Positions 33,682 to 42,062 of a DNA stretch of 64,000 nt are shown here, one piece after another. Position 1 is the stretch's first letter. Every line of letters starts with the position of its first letter. The stretch is taken from positions 20,043 to 84,042 of the forward strand of contig PLJM01000020.1 in NCBI GenBank assembly GCA_003139695.1, written 5' to 3'. The notes under the pieces were generated by a model. That model searched no databases and had not been told where the DNA came from. It saw only the letters and a list, made by a program, of their open reading frames with translations. This DNA is from Candidatus Dormiibacterota bacterium. Lineage in GTDB: Bacteria > Chloroflexota > Dormibacteria > Dormibacterales > Dormibacteraceae. Position numbers and translations under genes: made by a program.

Positions 33682-34680
33682 ATGCCGGCGGCTGAACAGC
33701 GTCCACCGGTTGCTCCGGAGCGGTTGAAGCTGGGTCTGATGCTGCCGACCTGGACGACGAGCGACGTGCGTTGGTCGGAGATCCTGGAGATCGGCTCACT
33801 CGCCGCCGAGCTGGGGTTCGACGCTCTCTACGCCAGCGACCACCTCCTGCTGCCGAGCAACAACGCGGAGATGAAGCGCCGCGCCGGCGTGGACTTTCCG
33901 GACGACCCTCGAGTGGAGCTGGAAGGCTACCTCGAGTGCTTCACAGTGCTGGCGGCCCTCGCGGTGGCAATCCCCAAGGTGGTGCTCGGCTCGATGGTCG
34001 CCAGCACCGGCTACCGCAACCCAGGCCTCATGGCCAAGATGGCGGTGACCATCGACGACATCAGCGGCGGGCGCCTGGTGCTCGGCCTGGGCTCCGGCGA
34101 CTCGGAGGGCGAGCACCTGACCTTCGGCTTCCCCCACGAGCAGCGGGTTGGACGTTTCGAGGAGGCGCTGCAGATCACCAAGGGCCTGTTCAAAGAAGAA
34201 TCCATGGACTTTGACGGAATGCACCATAGGCTGCGCGGCGCGCGGCTGCTGCCCAAAGGCCCCAGGCCGGGCGGACCGCCAATCCTGATCGGGACCCTCA
34301 ATCCCCAGTCGCGCATGCGCCGGCTCGTCGCCCAGTACGCCGACATATGGAACGGCTGGCTTGGCTACACAGATGCCAGTCCCGCCTCGGCTGCGACCCA
34401 GCTTCGGATCATCGACGACGCGTGCCGCGAGCACGGGCGCGATCCGCTGACGCTGGTCGCCACGACGGCGGTTCGGGGGGCAATGCCGAGCTCGGGTTAC
34501 GTCCCCAGGCCGGACGAACGACCGCTGTCAGGCCCACCTCGCGAAATGGCGGAGACTCTTCGTGGGCATGCGCGGCTCGGCATCTCCGAGGTTCAGGTGG
34601 CGCTGACGATGGCTGGGACGGCCGGCGTGCGCGCCTTTGGGCCGGTGATCGAAGAGCTCAGGGGGAGCGGGAAGCCCTAA
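33682..34680 (+). CDS. LLM class flavin-dependent oxidoreductase
   Basis: 332 residues, luciferase-like barrel. LKLGLMLPTWTTSDVRWSEILEIGSLAAELGFDALYASDHLLLP, TIDDISGGRLVLGLGSGDSEGEHLTFGFP and PPILIGTLNPQSRMRRLVAQYADIWN mark the three conserved regions. It may use F420 or reduced FMN. It differs in sequence from the LLM protein at 26539, so they are not recent duplicates. ATG 33682 lies 8 bases after an ATACTT box with no ribosome site. Convergent with the SnoaL-like gene. Confidence 0.83.
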   Translation: MPAAEQRPPVAPERLKLGLMLPTWTTSDVRWSEILEIGSLAAELGFDALYASDHLLLPSNNAEMKRRAGVDFPDDPRVELEGYLECFTVLAALAVAIPKVVLGSMVASTGYRNPGLMAKMAVTIDDISGGRLVLGLGSGDSEGEHLTFGFPHEQRVGRFEEALQITKGLFKEESMDFDGMHHRLRGARLLPKGPRPGGPPILIGTLNPQSRMRRLVAQYADIWNGWLGYTDASPASAATQLRIIDDACREHGRDPLTLVATTAVRGAMPSSGYVPRPDERPLSGPPREMAETLRGHARLGISEVQVALTMAGTAGVRAFGPVIEELRGSGKP

Positions 34681-34690
34681 CGCCCGGCGC

Positions 34691-35089
34691 TTACGGCGCC
34701 AGGGCCTCTTCGATCACGTGCTGGTCGCTGTCGTGTATCCACTGCTCCCGGATCAGGCCGTCCTGCACGTGAAAGACGACCACGCGTTGCCACTCGAGGT
34801 GTTGTCCGCCTCGGTCGGCGGATCCCTTCAGCAGCGCGACGGCGTGCCGGTCGCCCGCCACGACGTCATGAAGCTCCAGGCGCTGCGTCCCGCGAAAGGC
34901 CTCGCGGCTGCGCCGGAACAGATCGAGGATCTCTTGTGGTCCGTGATACACGCCGCCGAGGACGTGGCGGCCGACGTAATGCAGCGTGGCGTCGGGCGCG
35001 TACAGCGCGGCGGTTTGCGAATGGTCGGTGCGGACGGCATCGAAGTAGCGCCGGATCAGGTCGACGGCGGAATGACGGCCCGCCTCCAC
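34691..35089 (-). CDS. SnoaL / NTF2-like family protein
   Basis: About 132 residues of the nuclear-transport-factor-2-like cone fold: SAVDLIRRYFDAVRTDHSQTAALYAPDATLHYVGRHVLGGVYHGPQEILDLFRRS, then HAVALLKGSADRGGQHLEWQRVVVFHVQDGLIREQWIHDSDQ. Such proteins may be isomerases, hydrolases or hydroxylation accessory proteins; no catalytic residue can be assigned with confidence. A GTG start at 35089 is chosen because TAGCCT (minus strand 35102 to 35097) is 7 bases upstream. A longer frame overlaps the divergent M24 gene and is not conserved. Confidence 0.72.
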   Translation of the reverse strand: MEAGRHSAVDLIRRYFDAVRTDHSQTAALYAPDATLHYVGRHVLGGVYHGPQEILDLFRRSREAFRGTQRLELHDVVAGDRHAVALLKGSADRGGQHLEWQRVVVFHVQDGLIREQWIHDSDQHVIEEALAP

Positions 35090-35096
35090 GACGAGC

Positions 35097-35102
35097 AGGC
35101 TA
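35097..35102 (-). promoter_or_regulatory. -10 box (TAGCCT) for SnoaL-like gene
   Basis: Read on the minus strand, 7 bases from the GTG start at 35089, the geometry expected of a leaderless message. Confidence 0.4.
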
Positions 35103-35150
35103 CCCTTTACGCCGCTGCGCCCGCAAGCGTCACCGAGTGGAGCGAAGAGC

Positions 35151-36317
35151 ATGCCCAAGCCATACGTCAACTTCTCAGATGACGAGTTCCGGGAGCGCCA
35201 GGCGCGGGTACGCCGGGAGCTGGCGGCGCGCGATCTCGACGGCCTGCTCGTATCACGCATCGAAGACCAGCACTGGCTATGCGGGCTGGACACGGATGGC
35301 TTCGTGATCTTTCACGTCATGTTCATAGGCTCGGGCGGCCAGCTGACTCACGTCACCCGCACCGCCGACCTCGCGAGCATCGACTACTCCTCGCTCTGCG
35401 ATGACGTTCGGGTGTGGGAGGACGCACAGGGCAACCCGAAGTCGAAGGCGATCAAGGACATGCTCGAGAGCCACGGCATGGCGGGCAAGCGGGTCGGAAT
35501 CCAGCTCGACACCTTCGGCCTCCTGCCGGCTCTGCACCTGGAGCTGCGCGAGGCGCTCGACGGTTGGTGTGAGCTGGTCGACGCATCGGACCTGATCCGG
35601 CTCATGCGGCTCGTCAAGAGCCCCGCGGAGCTCGACCATCACCGGCAGGCGGGACGCATCCTGGACCGCGCCTGCGCGCGGGCGATCGAGCTGACCGCAC
35701 CCGGAGCCGACGAAGGTCATGTGCTCGCTGAGGTGTACCGCATCATCTGGGAGGAGGGTGCCGACATTCCCGCCAGCCGCATGCCGATGGGTCACGGCGA
35801 CAAGGCTATGAACGTGCGCTACGTCACCGGTCGAGGGAGCATCGGTGAGAACGACCAGGTCACCTTCGAGATGGGCGACGCGTGGCGCCACTACCACGTC
35901 GCCGACATGTTCACGGTTCTGACCGGTCCAAAGATCGATCCCCGCCATCTGAAGATGCACGAAGCCTGTGTCGAGGCGCTGGGCTCAGTCCAGGCGGCGC
36001 TGCGTCCAGGCCGGACGCTCGGCGAGGTCTTCGAGGTGCATCGCGCCACGCTGGCCGCGCACGGCTTCGAGCACGCGATCCTTAAAGCCTGCGGCTACAC
36101 GATGGGCGCCACGTTCCCACCCACCTGGATGGAGCAGCCGATGATCTACCGCGACAACCCGCTCGTGCTCGAGCCGAACATGGTCTTCTTCACGCATATG
36201 ATCCTCAGCGACCAGAAGGCCGGCCTGATCATGTCCCTGGGGGAGACCTCGATCATCACCTATGCCGGGCCCGAGGTGATCACCCACGTGCCCCGGGAGC
36301 CGATCATCCAGCGCTGA
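35151..36317 (+). CDS. M24 family creatinase/Xaa-Pro peptidase-like protein
   Basis: 388 residues. A creatinase-type N-domain (RRELAARDLDGLLVSRIEDQHWLCGLDTDGFVIFH) precedes a pita-bread domain with GHGDKAMNVRYVTGRGSIGENDQVTFEMGDAWRHYHVADMFTVLTGPK, CGYTMGATFPPTWMEQPMIYRDNPLVLEPNMVFFTHMIL. The region resembles the ectoine-hydrolase/creatinase subgroup; the full D-D-H-E-E metal set of aminopeptidases is not seen. It is a distant paralogue of 18471-19643. It may open an amidine or hydrolyse a guanidino compound (inference). Convergent with the AMP-ligase gene. Confidence 0.75.
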   Translation: MPKPYVNFSDDEFRERQARVRRELAARDLDGLLVSRIEDQHWLCGLDTDGFVIFHVMFIGSGGQLTHVTRTADLASIDYSSLCDDVRVWEDAQGNPKSKAIKDMLESHGMAGKRVGIQLDTFGLLPALHLELREALDGWCELVDASDLIRLMRLVKSPAELDHHRQAGRILDRACARAIELTAPGADEGHVLAEVYRIIWEEGADIPASRMPMGHGDKAMNVRYVTGRGSIGENDQVTFEMGDAWRHYHVADMFTVLTGPKIDPRHLKMHEACVEALGSVQAALRPGRTLGEVFEVHRATLAAHGFEHAILKACGYTMGATFPPTWMEQPMIYRDNPLVLEPNMVFFTHMILSDQKAGLIMSLGETSIITYAGPEVITHVPREPIIQR

Positions 36318-36332
36318 GCCCCGGCGGTCGAG

Positions 36333-37865
36333 CTACCGAAGCAGGTGCTTTTGGATCTTGCCGGTGGGCGTTTTCGGCAGCTCGGACACAACCTCGATGA
36401 TGTCGGGCACCATGAACCTGGGGACTCGAGGGCGCAGGAAGGCGCGCAGCTCCTCCGGGTCGAGCGACTGTCCCGGTTTCGGCACCACGACCACCTTGAG
36501 ATCATCCTCTGTGGATGTCGACCTGACGGCGACCGCGGCCGACTCCAGCACCGAGGGGTGGCTGTTGACCTCGCGCTCGACCTCGAAGGAGGAGATGTTC
36601 TCGCCCCGGCGCCGGATGTAGTCCTTGATGCGGTCGACGAAGTAGTAGTTGTCGTCGGCGTCGCGTCTGAAAGCGTCTCCCGTGTGCAGCCAGAGGTTTC
36701 GAAAGAGACCGAGGCTCGCCTCGGGATTGCGGTGATATTCCGTGGCGAGGAGCCAGGGCTCCTTCGTTCGCACGACCAGCTCTCCGACCTGGCCGACAGG
36801 CACGTCGCAGTCGTGCTCGTCGACGATACGGAGCTCGAACCCCGGCACCGCTCGGCCGGCCAAACCAGGTTCGGTCACGTCGTAGCCGCTGATGATGGGA
36901 ACGTTGACCTCGGTCGAGCCGTAGCACGTGCAGACGCGCACGTTGAAGCGGCGCCGGAAGTCGTCAATGCCGTCCACGATCGGCACCAGCAGCATCCGTT
37001 CCATCGAGTTGTCGGCGTCGTCCGGCCTGGGCTCCTGCCTGGCCAGGAAGTTGGCCATCGCGCCGAGCAGGAAGCTCACCGTCGCGCCCGATTCCCGCAC
37101 CGCACTCCAGAAATCAGTGACGCTGAACCGTCTTCGCACGATCGCAGTGGCGCCCACCTGCAGGCTCGCGTAGACGAGGGCCCACTGGCCGGCGATGTGG
37201 AAGAGCGGAAGCGGCGCGAAGTAGGCGTCGCCGGCCGACAGCTGCACCGCCTTGCCGGCGAGCATGGCGTAAGTGAAAGCGTGAGCGTGCGCGATGCGTA
37301 CGCCCTTCGACGGTCCCGTTGTGCCGGACGTGTACATGATGGCGACAACGTCGTGCGGCGCGGCCTCGACGATCGATGCTCGAGGGATCTCCTCCGATCC
37401 GGCGAAGAGGAGGTCCCAGCTCTCACATTCGAGACCGGCGGCGCTCTCGCCGGAACCCGAGACCAGGAGGCGGCGAAGGCTGCCGTGATCGCCGCCGAGG
37501 TCGGCAATTCGTACCAGGTAACGCTCGTCGACCAGCATGAGCCATGCCTCCGAGTCGGTGATCTGATGACGCAGGATGCCGCCGAGGTATTCGGTGTTCA
37601 CCGGCACCTGGATCGCCCCCATGAGCGCCAGCCCCAACCACGCATCGACAAACTCGACCGCATTGTCGAGCATCACGAGCACCGGTTCGCCGCGCTTCAC
37701 GCCCTGGTCCACGAACAACTGCGCGGCGCGGCGTGCCCGCGACCATAGGTCTGAGTAGGAGTAGGAGGCCTCGCCGAAGTCGATCGCGATCTTGTCGCCC
37801 CAGGCGTGAGCGGCCGACTCGATGACGGCGCCTACCGTGCGCTCGGCATGGACCGTGGTGGCCAC
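36333..37865 (-). CDS. AMP-binding acyl-CoA synthetase (CaiC-like)
   Basis: 510 residues of the adenylate-forming family. The P-loop is IMYTSGTTGPSKGV; motif CYGSTEVNVP, LWLHTGDAFRRDADDNYYFVDRIKDYIRRRGENISSFEVE and the C-terminal catalytic lysine in LPKTPTGKIQKHLL are all present. It resembles carnitine/crotonobetaine-CoA ligase CaiC, compatible with a betaine or a short carboxylic acid derived from it, but the substrate is unproven. GTG start at 37865, preceded at 6 bases by TACCAT. Divergent from an SDR plus enoyl-CoA hydratase pair, which together would give activation, hydration and oxidation steps. Confidence 0.88.
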   Translation of the reverse strand: MATTVHAERTVGAVIESAAHAWGDKIAIDFGEASYSYSDLWSRARRAAQLFVDQGVKRGEPVLVMLDNAVEFVDAWLGLALMGAIQVPVNTEYLGGILRHQITDSEAWLMLVDERYLVRIADLGGDHGSLRRLLVSGSGESAAGLECESWDLLFAGSEEIPRASIVEAAPHDVVAIMYTSGTTGPSKGVRIAHAHAFTYAMLAGKAVQLSAGDAYFAPLPLFHIAGQWALVYASLQVGATAIVRRRFSVTDFWSAVRESGATVSFLLGAMANFLARQEPRPDDADNSMERMLLVPIVDGIDDFRRRFNVRVCTCYGSTEVNVPIISGYDVTEPGLAGRAVPGFELRIVDEHDCDVPVGQVGELVVRTKEPWLLATEYHRNPEASLGLFRNLWLHTGDAFRRDADDNYYFVDRIKDYIRRRGENISSFEVEREVNSHPSVLESAAVAVRSTSTEDDLKVVVVPKPGQSLDPEELRAFLRPRVPRFMVPDIIEVVSELPKTPTGKIQKHLLR

Positions 37866-37871
37866 GATCGA

Positions 37872-37877
37872 ATGGTA
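37872..37877 (-). promoter_or_regulatory. -10 box (TACCAT) for acyl-CoA synthetase gene
   Basis: TACCAT on the minus strand, 6 bases before the GTG at 37865. Identical hexamer and spacing to the box before the PuuB-like gene at 5385. Confidence 0.42.
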
Positions 37878-37966
37878 GCTCTGGGATCAGGCGCGCCGGC
37901 CGCTTTCCCAGCCGGTCGATCGATAGACTTGCGTGGTTCGAGTCGGTGCGTGATCGGGAGGCGACG

Positions 37967-38713
37967 ATGAACGACGCACTGGATGGCAAGGTCGCCCTCG
38001 TCACGGGCGCAAGTCGCGGGATCGGGGCCGCCATCGCGCGCGAGCTGGCGGCGGCCGGGGCCTCGGTCGCGCTGGCGGGTCGCGAGGAGGCAACACTCCA
38101 GGAGGTCGCCCGGTCGTTCCCTCGGGGCATCCGGGGCCTGGCGGTGGCTGCCGACATGGCGGAGACGTCCGACCTGGAGCGGCTGGTCGGTCGCGTCGTG
38201 GAGGAGCTGGGCGGCCTGGACGTGCTGGTCAACAATGCCGGCTTTCTGCCGGCCGCCAAGCAGATCTACAACGTCGACCTCGAAGAGTGGCAGCACGTTG
38301 TGGACGTGAACCTGCGCGCCCCGTGGTTTCTCTCCAAGCTGGCGCATCCGCACATGCAGGCGCGCGGCGGCGGCGCCATCGTGAACGTCGCCTCCACCTC
38401 GGGGCTGCATCACGACATCGGGCTTGGCGTCTACGGGATCTCCAAAGCAGGCGTCGTGATGTTGACCGAGGTCTGCGCAAAGGAATGGGCGCGCGACAAG
38501 ATCCGCGTCAACTGCATCGCGCCGGGCATCGTCAAGACCCAGCTCGCTGGATCGATCATCGAGTACCTGCAGACCCGCAACATGAAGCCCAATCCGTTGA
38601 ACCTCTTCGGCGAGCCTGAGGACATCGCGAGGCTGGTGCGATTCCTGGTCACCGACGAATCCCGCTTCATGACCGGGTCGACCATCCGCATCGACGGCGG
38701 AGAGCTCCTGTGA
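37967..38713 (+). CDS. SDR family oxidoreductase
   Basis: 248 residues. VTGASRGIGAAIARELAAAGASVALAGRE, NNAGF, Ser in NVASTSG, YGISKAGVVML with Tyr and Lys, RVNCIAPGIVKTQL, and STIRIDGGELL at the end: a complete FabG/2-dehydro-type SDR. GGGAGGCGACG precedes the ATG. Its TGA stop overlaps the GTG start of the enoyl-CoA hydratase by 4 bases, so the pair is co-translated and probably performs hydration/dehydrogenation of the same CoA thioester (inference). Confidence 0.88.
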   Translation: MNDALDGKVALVTGASRGIGAAIARELAAAGASVALAGREEATLQEVARSFPRGIRGLAVAADMAETSDLERLVGRVVEELGGLDVLVNNAGFLPAAKQIYNVDLEEWQHVVDVNLRAPWFLSKLAHPHMQARGGGAIVNVASTSGLHHDIGLGVYGISKAGVVMLTEVCAKEWARDKIRVNCIAPGIVKTQLAGSIIEYLQTRNMKPNPLNLFGEPEDIARLVRFLVTDESRFMTGSTIRIDGGELL

Positions 38714-39486
38714 CGTCGTCTGTCGAGTTCGAGGTCAACGGGCCTGTCGCCACGATCACGCTCAACCGCCCCGAAAAGATGAACGCGATGGACATGGAGA
38801 TGTATGCGTCGATCTCCAATCACCTGAGCGAGATCGACTCGCGTGACGACATCCGGGTCGGAGTCGTCACGGGTGCGGGCGATCGGGCGTTCACCGCAGG
38901 CGCCGACCTCGTCCGCATGCACGGCACTGCCGAGCAGGCCGAAGTGGGCTGGTCGTCGATGCGGGCGACGCGGTTCGACCTGGGCCTGGAGGTCCAGAAG
39001 CCCCTGATCGCCGCCGTCAACGGCTACTGCCTGGCCGGGGGGCTCGAGCTGGCGCTCGTCTGCGACATCCGGGTGGCGTCGGAAAATGCGCAGTTTGGCT
39101 GCCCCGAGGTGAAATGGAACCTGCTGCACGGCTATGGAGCACAGCGCCTGCCCGACATCGTCGGCCTGGCGAACGCGATGTACCTGCTGCTGACAGGCTC
39201 GTTTATCGATGCGCGCGAAGCGCATCGAATCGGGCTGGTGCAGGAGGTGGTCCCCTCCGAGCGGCTCCTCCCCCGGGCGTACGAGCTGGCGGCGACGATC
39301 TGCGCCAACGGTCCGATGGCGGTGCGCATGACCAAGGAGCTGGCGCTGCGCAGCCGGGACCTGACGGTGCCCGACGGGATCCGCCTGTACCAGGCGCTGA
39401 ACCGCCTCGTCGAGCTGTCCGACGACCTGGAAGAGGGCACCCGCGCCTTCGCCGAAAAGCGCGCTCCCAACTTCCGGAACCGCTGA
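38710..39486 (+). CDS. Enoyl-CoA hydratase/isomerase family protein
   Basis: 258 residues of the crotonase fold: ATITLNRPEKMNAMDMEMY, the oxyanion-hole region DRAFTAGADLVRM, NGYCLAGGLELALVCDIRVAS, PEVKWNLLHGYGAQRLPDIVG. The two catalytic Glu residues of a classical hydratase are not both obvious (FGCPEVKWN holds one), so isomerase or hydrolase activity is possible. Start GTG 38710 overlaps the SDR stop. Downstream lies a short flavoprotein remnant and then an amidohydrolase. May act with the divergent CaiC-like ligase. Confidence 0.88.
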   Translation: MTSSVEFEVNGPVATITLNRPEKMNAMDMEMYASISNHLSEIDSRDDIRVGVVTGAGDRAFTAGADLVRMHGTAEQAEVGWSSMRATRFDLGLEVQKPLIAAVNGYCLAGGLELALVCDIRVASENAQFGCPEVKWNLLHGYGAQRLPDIVGLANAMYLLLTGSFIDAREAHRIGLVQEVVPSERLLPRAYELAATICANGPMAVRMTKELALRSRDLTVPDGIRLYQALNRLVELSDDLEEGTRAFAEKRAPNFRNR

Positions 39487-39499
39487 TGGCGGGAGTCAC

Positions 39500-39577
39500 G
39501 TGAGTCCGAGCTCTTCGAACCCGGTTGTCGTCGTCCTCGGAGCCGGCCGCGCGGGCCTTAGCGCCGCGGGCGGGTGA
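39500..39577 (+). pseudogene. N-terminal Rossmann-motif remnant of a nucleotide-binding flavoprotein
   Basis: A 25-codon frame (GTG 39500 to TGA 39577) encodes NPVVVVLGAGRAGLSAAG, a beta-strand plus GxGxxG loop as found at the start of FAD- or NAD-binding enzymes, and then stops. It overlaps the next gene by 4 bases if that starts at 39574. It looks like the start of a deleted oxidoreductase. It could instead be a coupling micro-ORF; the motif is short, so chance is possible. Confidence 0.45.
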
Positions 39578-39582
39578 CGTCG

Positions 39583-40434
39583 ATGAGCATTGTCGACTTC
39601 CGGGTTCGCCTGCCGTCTGAGCTCCGCCCGCCCGTGGAGCTCCCGCCTGAGTACGTGGACCAGTACGACGCGATCCTCGGCCTCGAGGATCGGCGAGACA
39701 TGAGCCTGGAGACGCTGATCGAGGAGATGGACGCAGCCGGGGTCGCGCACGCTGTCGTCCACGCCGAATACGAGTACGGCGACCCAGCCGATGAGCTGAA
39801 CGAGGCGGTGGGGACGCTGGTTGGCGAGATGCCGGAAAGGTTCTCCGGTTACGGCACAGTCTCGCTGGCGCCGCTGCGCGTTATGCGCGCGGTCCGCCAG
39901 GTCGCTCGCGTCGCCGAGCTCGGGTTGCACGGCATCAGCCTCCAGTCTTCCTTCTTCGGCATGGCGATCGACCATCCGCAGCTCTACCCGGTTTATGCCA
40001 AGGCGTGCGAGCTGGGGCTTGGCGTCGCGGTTCACACCGGAGTCAACTACACGAGCCACCTGCCCATAAAGCACGACCATCCGCTCCAGCTGGACCAGGT
40101 TGCGTGCGACTTTCCTGACCTGATCCTCGTCGCGTGCCACGCCGCATGGCCGTGGACGACCGAGATGGTCGCGGTCGCGCGCAAGCACCCGAACGTCTAT
40201 CTCGAGTTCGGCGGCCTTGCTCCCAAGTACGTTGGCTTGCCGGGAACCGGCTGGGAGCCGGTCTTCCGCTTCATGAACAGCCTGCTTTCCAAGCAGGTTT
40301 TGTTCGGCACGGATTGGCCGGTGTTCCCGATGCAGCGAGCCATCGACGAATGGCGCGACCTCAGCCTCAAGCCGGCCGTTCTCGAGGCCCTCCTGGCCGG
40401 CAACGCCAACAGTCTGCTCGGTCGCCGGTCGTAG
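39583..40434 (+). CDS. Amidohydrolase-2 family protein lacking the first metal motif
   Basis: About 283 residues (286 from GTG 39574). TIM-barrel features: ELGLHGISLQSSFFGMAIDHPQLYPVYAKACELGLGVAVHTGVN, LVACHAAWPWTTEMVAVARKHPNVYLEFGG, VLFGTDWPVFP and a C-terminal LLAGNANSLLG. These match PF04909-type amidohydrolases/decarboxylases. The usual N-terminal H-x-H (as in DxHxH) is replaced by VDFRVRLP, so a two-His metal site is missing; it may work as a one-metal decarboxylase or be inactive. Convergent with the ALDH gene. The substrate is unknown. Confidence 0.8.
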   Translation: MSIVDFRVRLPSELRPPVELPPEYVDQYDAILGLEDRRDMSLETLIEEMDAAGVAHAVVHAEYEYGDPADELNEAVGTLVGEMPERFSGYGTVSLAPLRVMRAVRQVARVAELGLHGISLQSSFFGMAIDHPQLYPVYAKACELGLGVAVHTGVNYTSHLPIKHDHPLQLDQVACDFPDLILVACHAAWPWTTEMVAVARKHPNVYLEFGGLAPKYVGLPGTGWEPVFRFMNSLLSKQVLFGTDWPVFPMQRAIDEWRDLSLKPAVLEALLAGNANSLLGRRS

Positions 40435-40455
40435 CTTCAGGTCAACGGCTCCAGG

Positions 40456-42021
40456 TCAATCGACCGGGAATGAGACCCCCTGCGCGAGCGGCAGCTCGTG
40501 CCCGTAGTTGATCGTGCACGTCTGCCTGCGCATGTAACCCTTCCAGGCGTCTGAGCCGGCCTGGCGCCCGCCGCCGGTCGCTTTCTCGCCGCCGAACGCG
40601 CCTCCGATCTCGGCCCCGGAGGTGCCGACGTTCACGTTCGCGAGACCGCAATCGCTGCCCACCGCCGAGAGCCACTTCTCGGCGGCCGCGAGGCTGGTCG
40701 TGAACAGGCTGCTACTGAGGCCCTGGGGCACCGCGTTGTTCACTTCGATTGCCTCCTCCAGGCTGTCGACCTCGATCACGTGGAGGATCGGCGCGAAGAT
40801 CTCGTCCCGGACGATCGGCATGTCCTTCGTCGATCGCACGATGGCCGGCTCGACGAAATAGCCGCCTCGATCTTCGAGCACGGCGCCGCCTGCGAGCAGC
40901 TTGCCGCCCTGCCGCTTGATCTCCGCAAGGCCCTTCCTGTAGTCGTCGACCGCCTCGCTCGAGATCAGAGGACCCATCAACGTCTTGTCGTCGAGCGGAT
41001 CGCCGATATGGACAGTCCGATACGCCGCCTGGAGCTGGTCGAGGAAGCCTGCGGCGATGCCGCGTTGCAGGATCAACCTGCGAGTGGTGGTACAGCGCTG
41101 CCCGGCGGTGCCGACTGTGCCGAACGCGACCGCACGCAGGGCGAGCTTCAGATCCGCGTCGTCGAGAACGATGGCCGCGTTGTTGCCTCCGAGCTCGAGG
41201 ATGGCCCGCCCCGAGCGCTTCGCCAGCGCAGCTGAGACACGATCGCCGAGGGCGCACGAGCCGGTGGCCTGGATCAGCGCCACGCGCTCATCGGCGAGAA
41301 GGGCCTCGCCGACCGCGCCGCCCCGGCCGATGATGAGGCCGAAGACCCGCTCGCCCTCCGTTCCGGCGGTCACGTCGTGGATGATCTTCTGGACTGCGAT
41401 CGAGATGAGCGGCGTGAGGCTGGACGGCTTCCAGACGATCGTGTCGCCGCACACGAGGGCGATCGCCCAGCCCCAGCCGGGGACGGCGACTGGGAAGTTG
41501 AAGGCCGAGATGATCCCGACGACACCGAGCGGGTGCCACTGCTCCACGAGCCGGTGATCGCGCCTCTCCGAGGCGATCTCCCGGCCGAAGAGCTGCCTCG
41601 ACTGCCCGACGGCAAGGTCGCAGATGTCGATGACCTCCTGGATCTCGCCTCGGGCCTCGCTCAGGATCTTGCCGTTCTCGAGGCTGATCAAGCGTGCGAG
41701 GTCTTCCTTGCGCTCGCGGAAGCCCTCGCCCAGGCGGCGCACCACCTCGCCGCGGTGGGGAGCCGGCACCAGACGCCACTCCAGGAACGCCTTGTGGGCT
41801 TCGGCTACCGCACGCTTGCATTCGTCTTCGCCGGCCGTCAGCACGTGCGCGAGGACCTCACCGGTGGAGGGGTCGCGCGTCTCGACCGGCGCGCCCGAAG
41901 GTTTGGCGATGAAGCTCCCACCATAAGCAACGCCCGACGTCGAGCTTCCAAGTCGCAAGTCGAAAGCGCGAAGGATCTCCTCGACGCGCAATCCTCGATC
42001 ACTGGCAAGTTCGGTGCTCAT
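40456..42021 (-). CDS. Aldehyde dehydrogenase, ALDH7 / aminoadipate-semialdehyde type
   Basis: 521 residues. The glutamate base is in LELGGNNAAIVLDDADL and the nucleophilic cysteine in GTAGQRCTTTRRLIL; ALDH7-type landmarks are SAFNFPVAVPGWGWAIALVCGDTIVWKPS and the C-terminal NVNVGTSGAEIGGAFGGEKATGGGRQAGSDAWKGYMRRQTCTINY. Proteins of this group oxidise alpha-aminoadipate semialdehyde/piperideine-6-carboxylate in lysine breakdown or betaine aldehydes. CCAGGAGGAAGTC precedes the ATG at 42021. It follows, in the same direction, the PucR and SoxB-like genes, so lysine or pipecolate use is a hypothesis. Confidence 0.9.
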   Translation of the reverse strand: MSTELASDRGLRVEEILRAFDLRLGSSTSGVAYGGSFIAKPSGAPVETRDPSTGEVLAHVLTAGEDECKRAVAEAHKAFLEWRLVPAPHRGEVVRRLGEGFRERKEDLARLISLENGKILSEARGEIQEVIDICDLAVGQSRQLFGREIASERRDHRLVEQWHPLGVVGIISAFNFPVAVPGWGWAIALVCGDTIVWKPSSLTPLISIAVQKIIHDVTAGTEGERVFGLIIGRGGAVGEALLADERVALIQATGSCALGDRVSAALAKRSGRAILELGGNNAAIVLDDADLKLALRAVAFGTVGTAGQRCTTTRRLILQRGIAAGFLDQLQAAYRTVHIGDPLDDKTLMGPLISSEAVDDYRKGLAEIKRQGGKLLAGGAVLEDRGGYFVEPAIVRSTKDMPIVRDEIFAPILHVIEVDSLEEAIEVNNAVPQGLSSSLFTTSLAAAEKWLSAVGSDCGLANVNVGTSGAEIGGAFGGEKATGGGRQAGSDAWKGYMRRQTCTINYGHELPLAQGVSFPVD

Positions 42022-42062
42022 GTGACTTCCTCCTGGCTTAGTCATCGGTAATGGTGTCAGCG

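Noticed and set aside
34672..34700. GGCGC/GCGCC hairpin as terminator between convergent genes
   Set aside because: Only a 5-base stem without a T-tract and overlapping coding ends; too weak.
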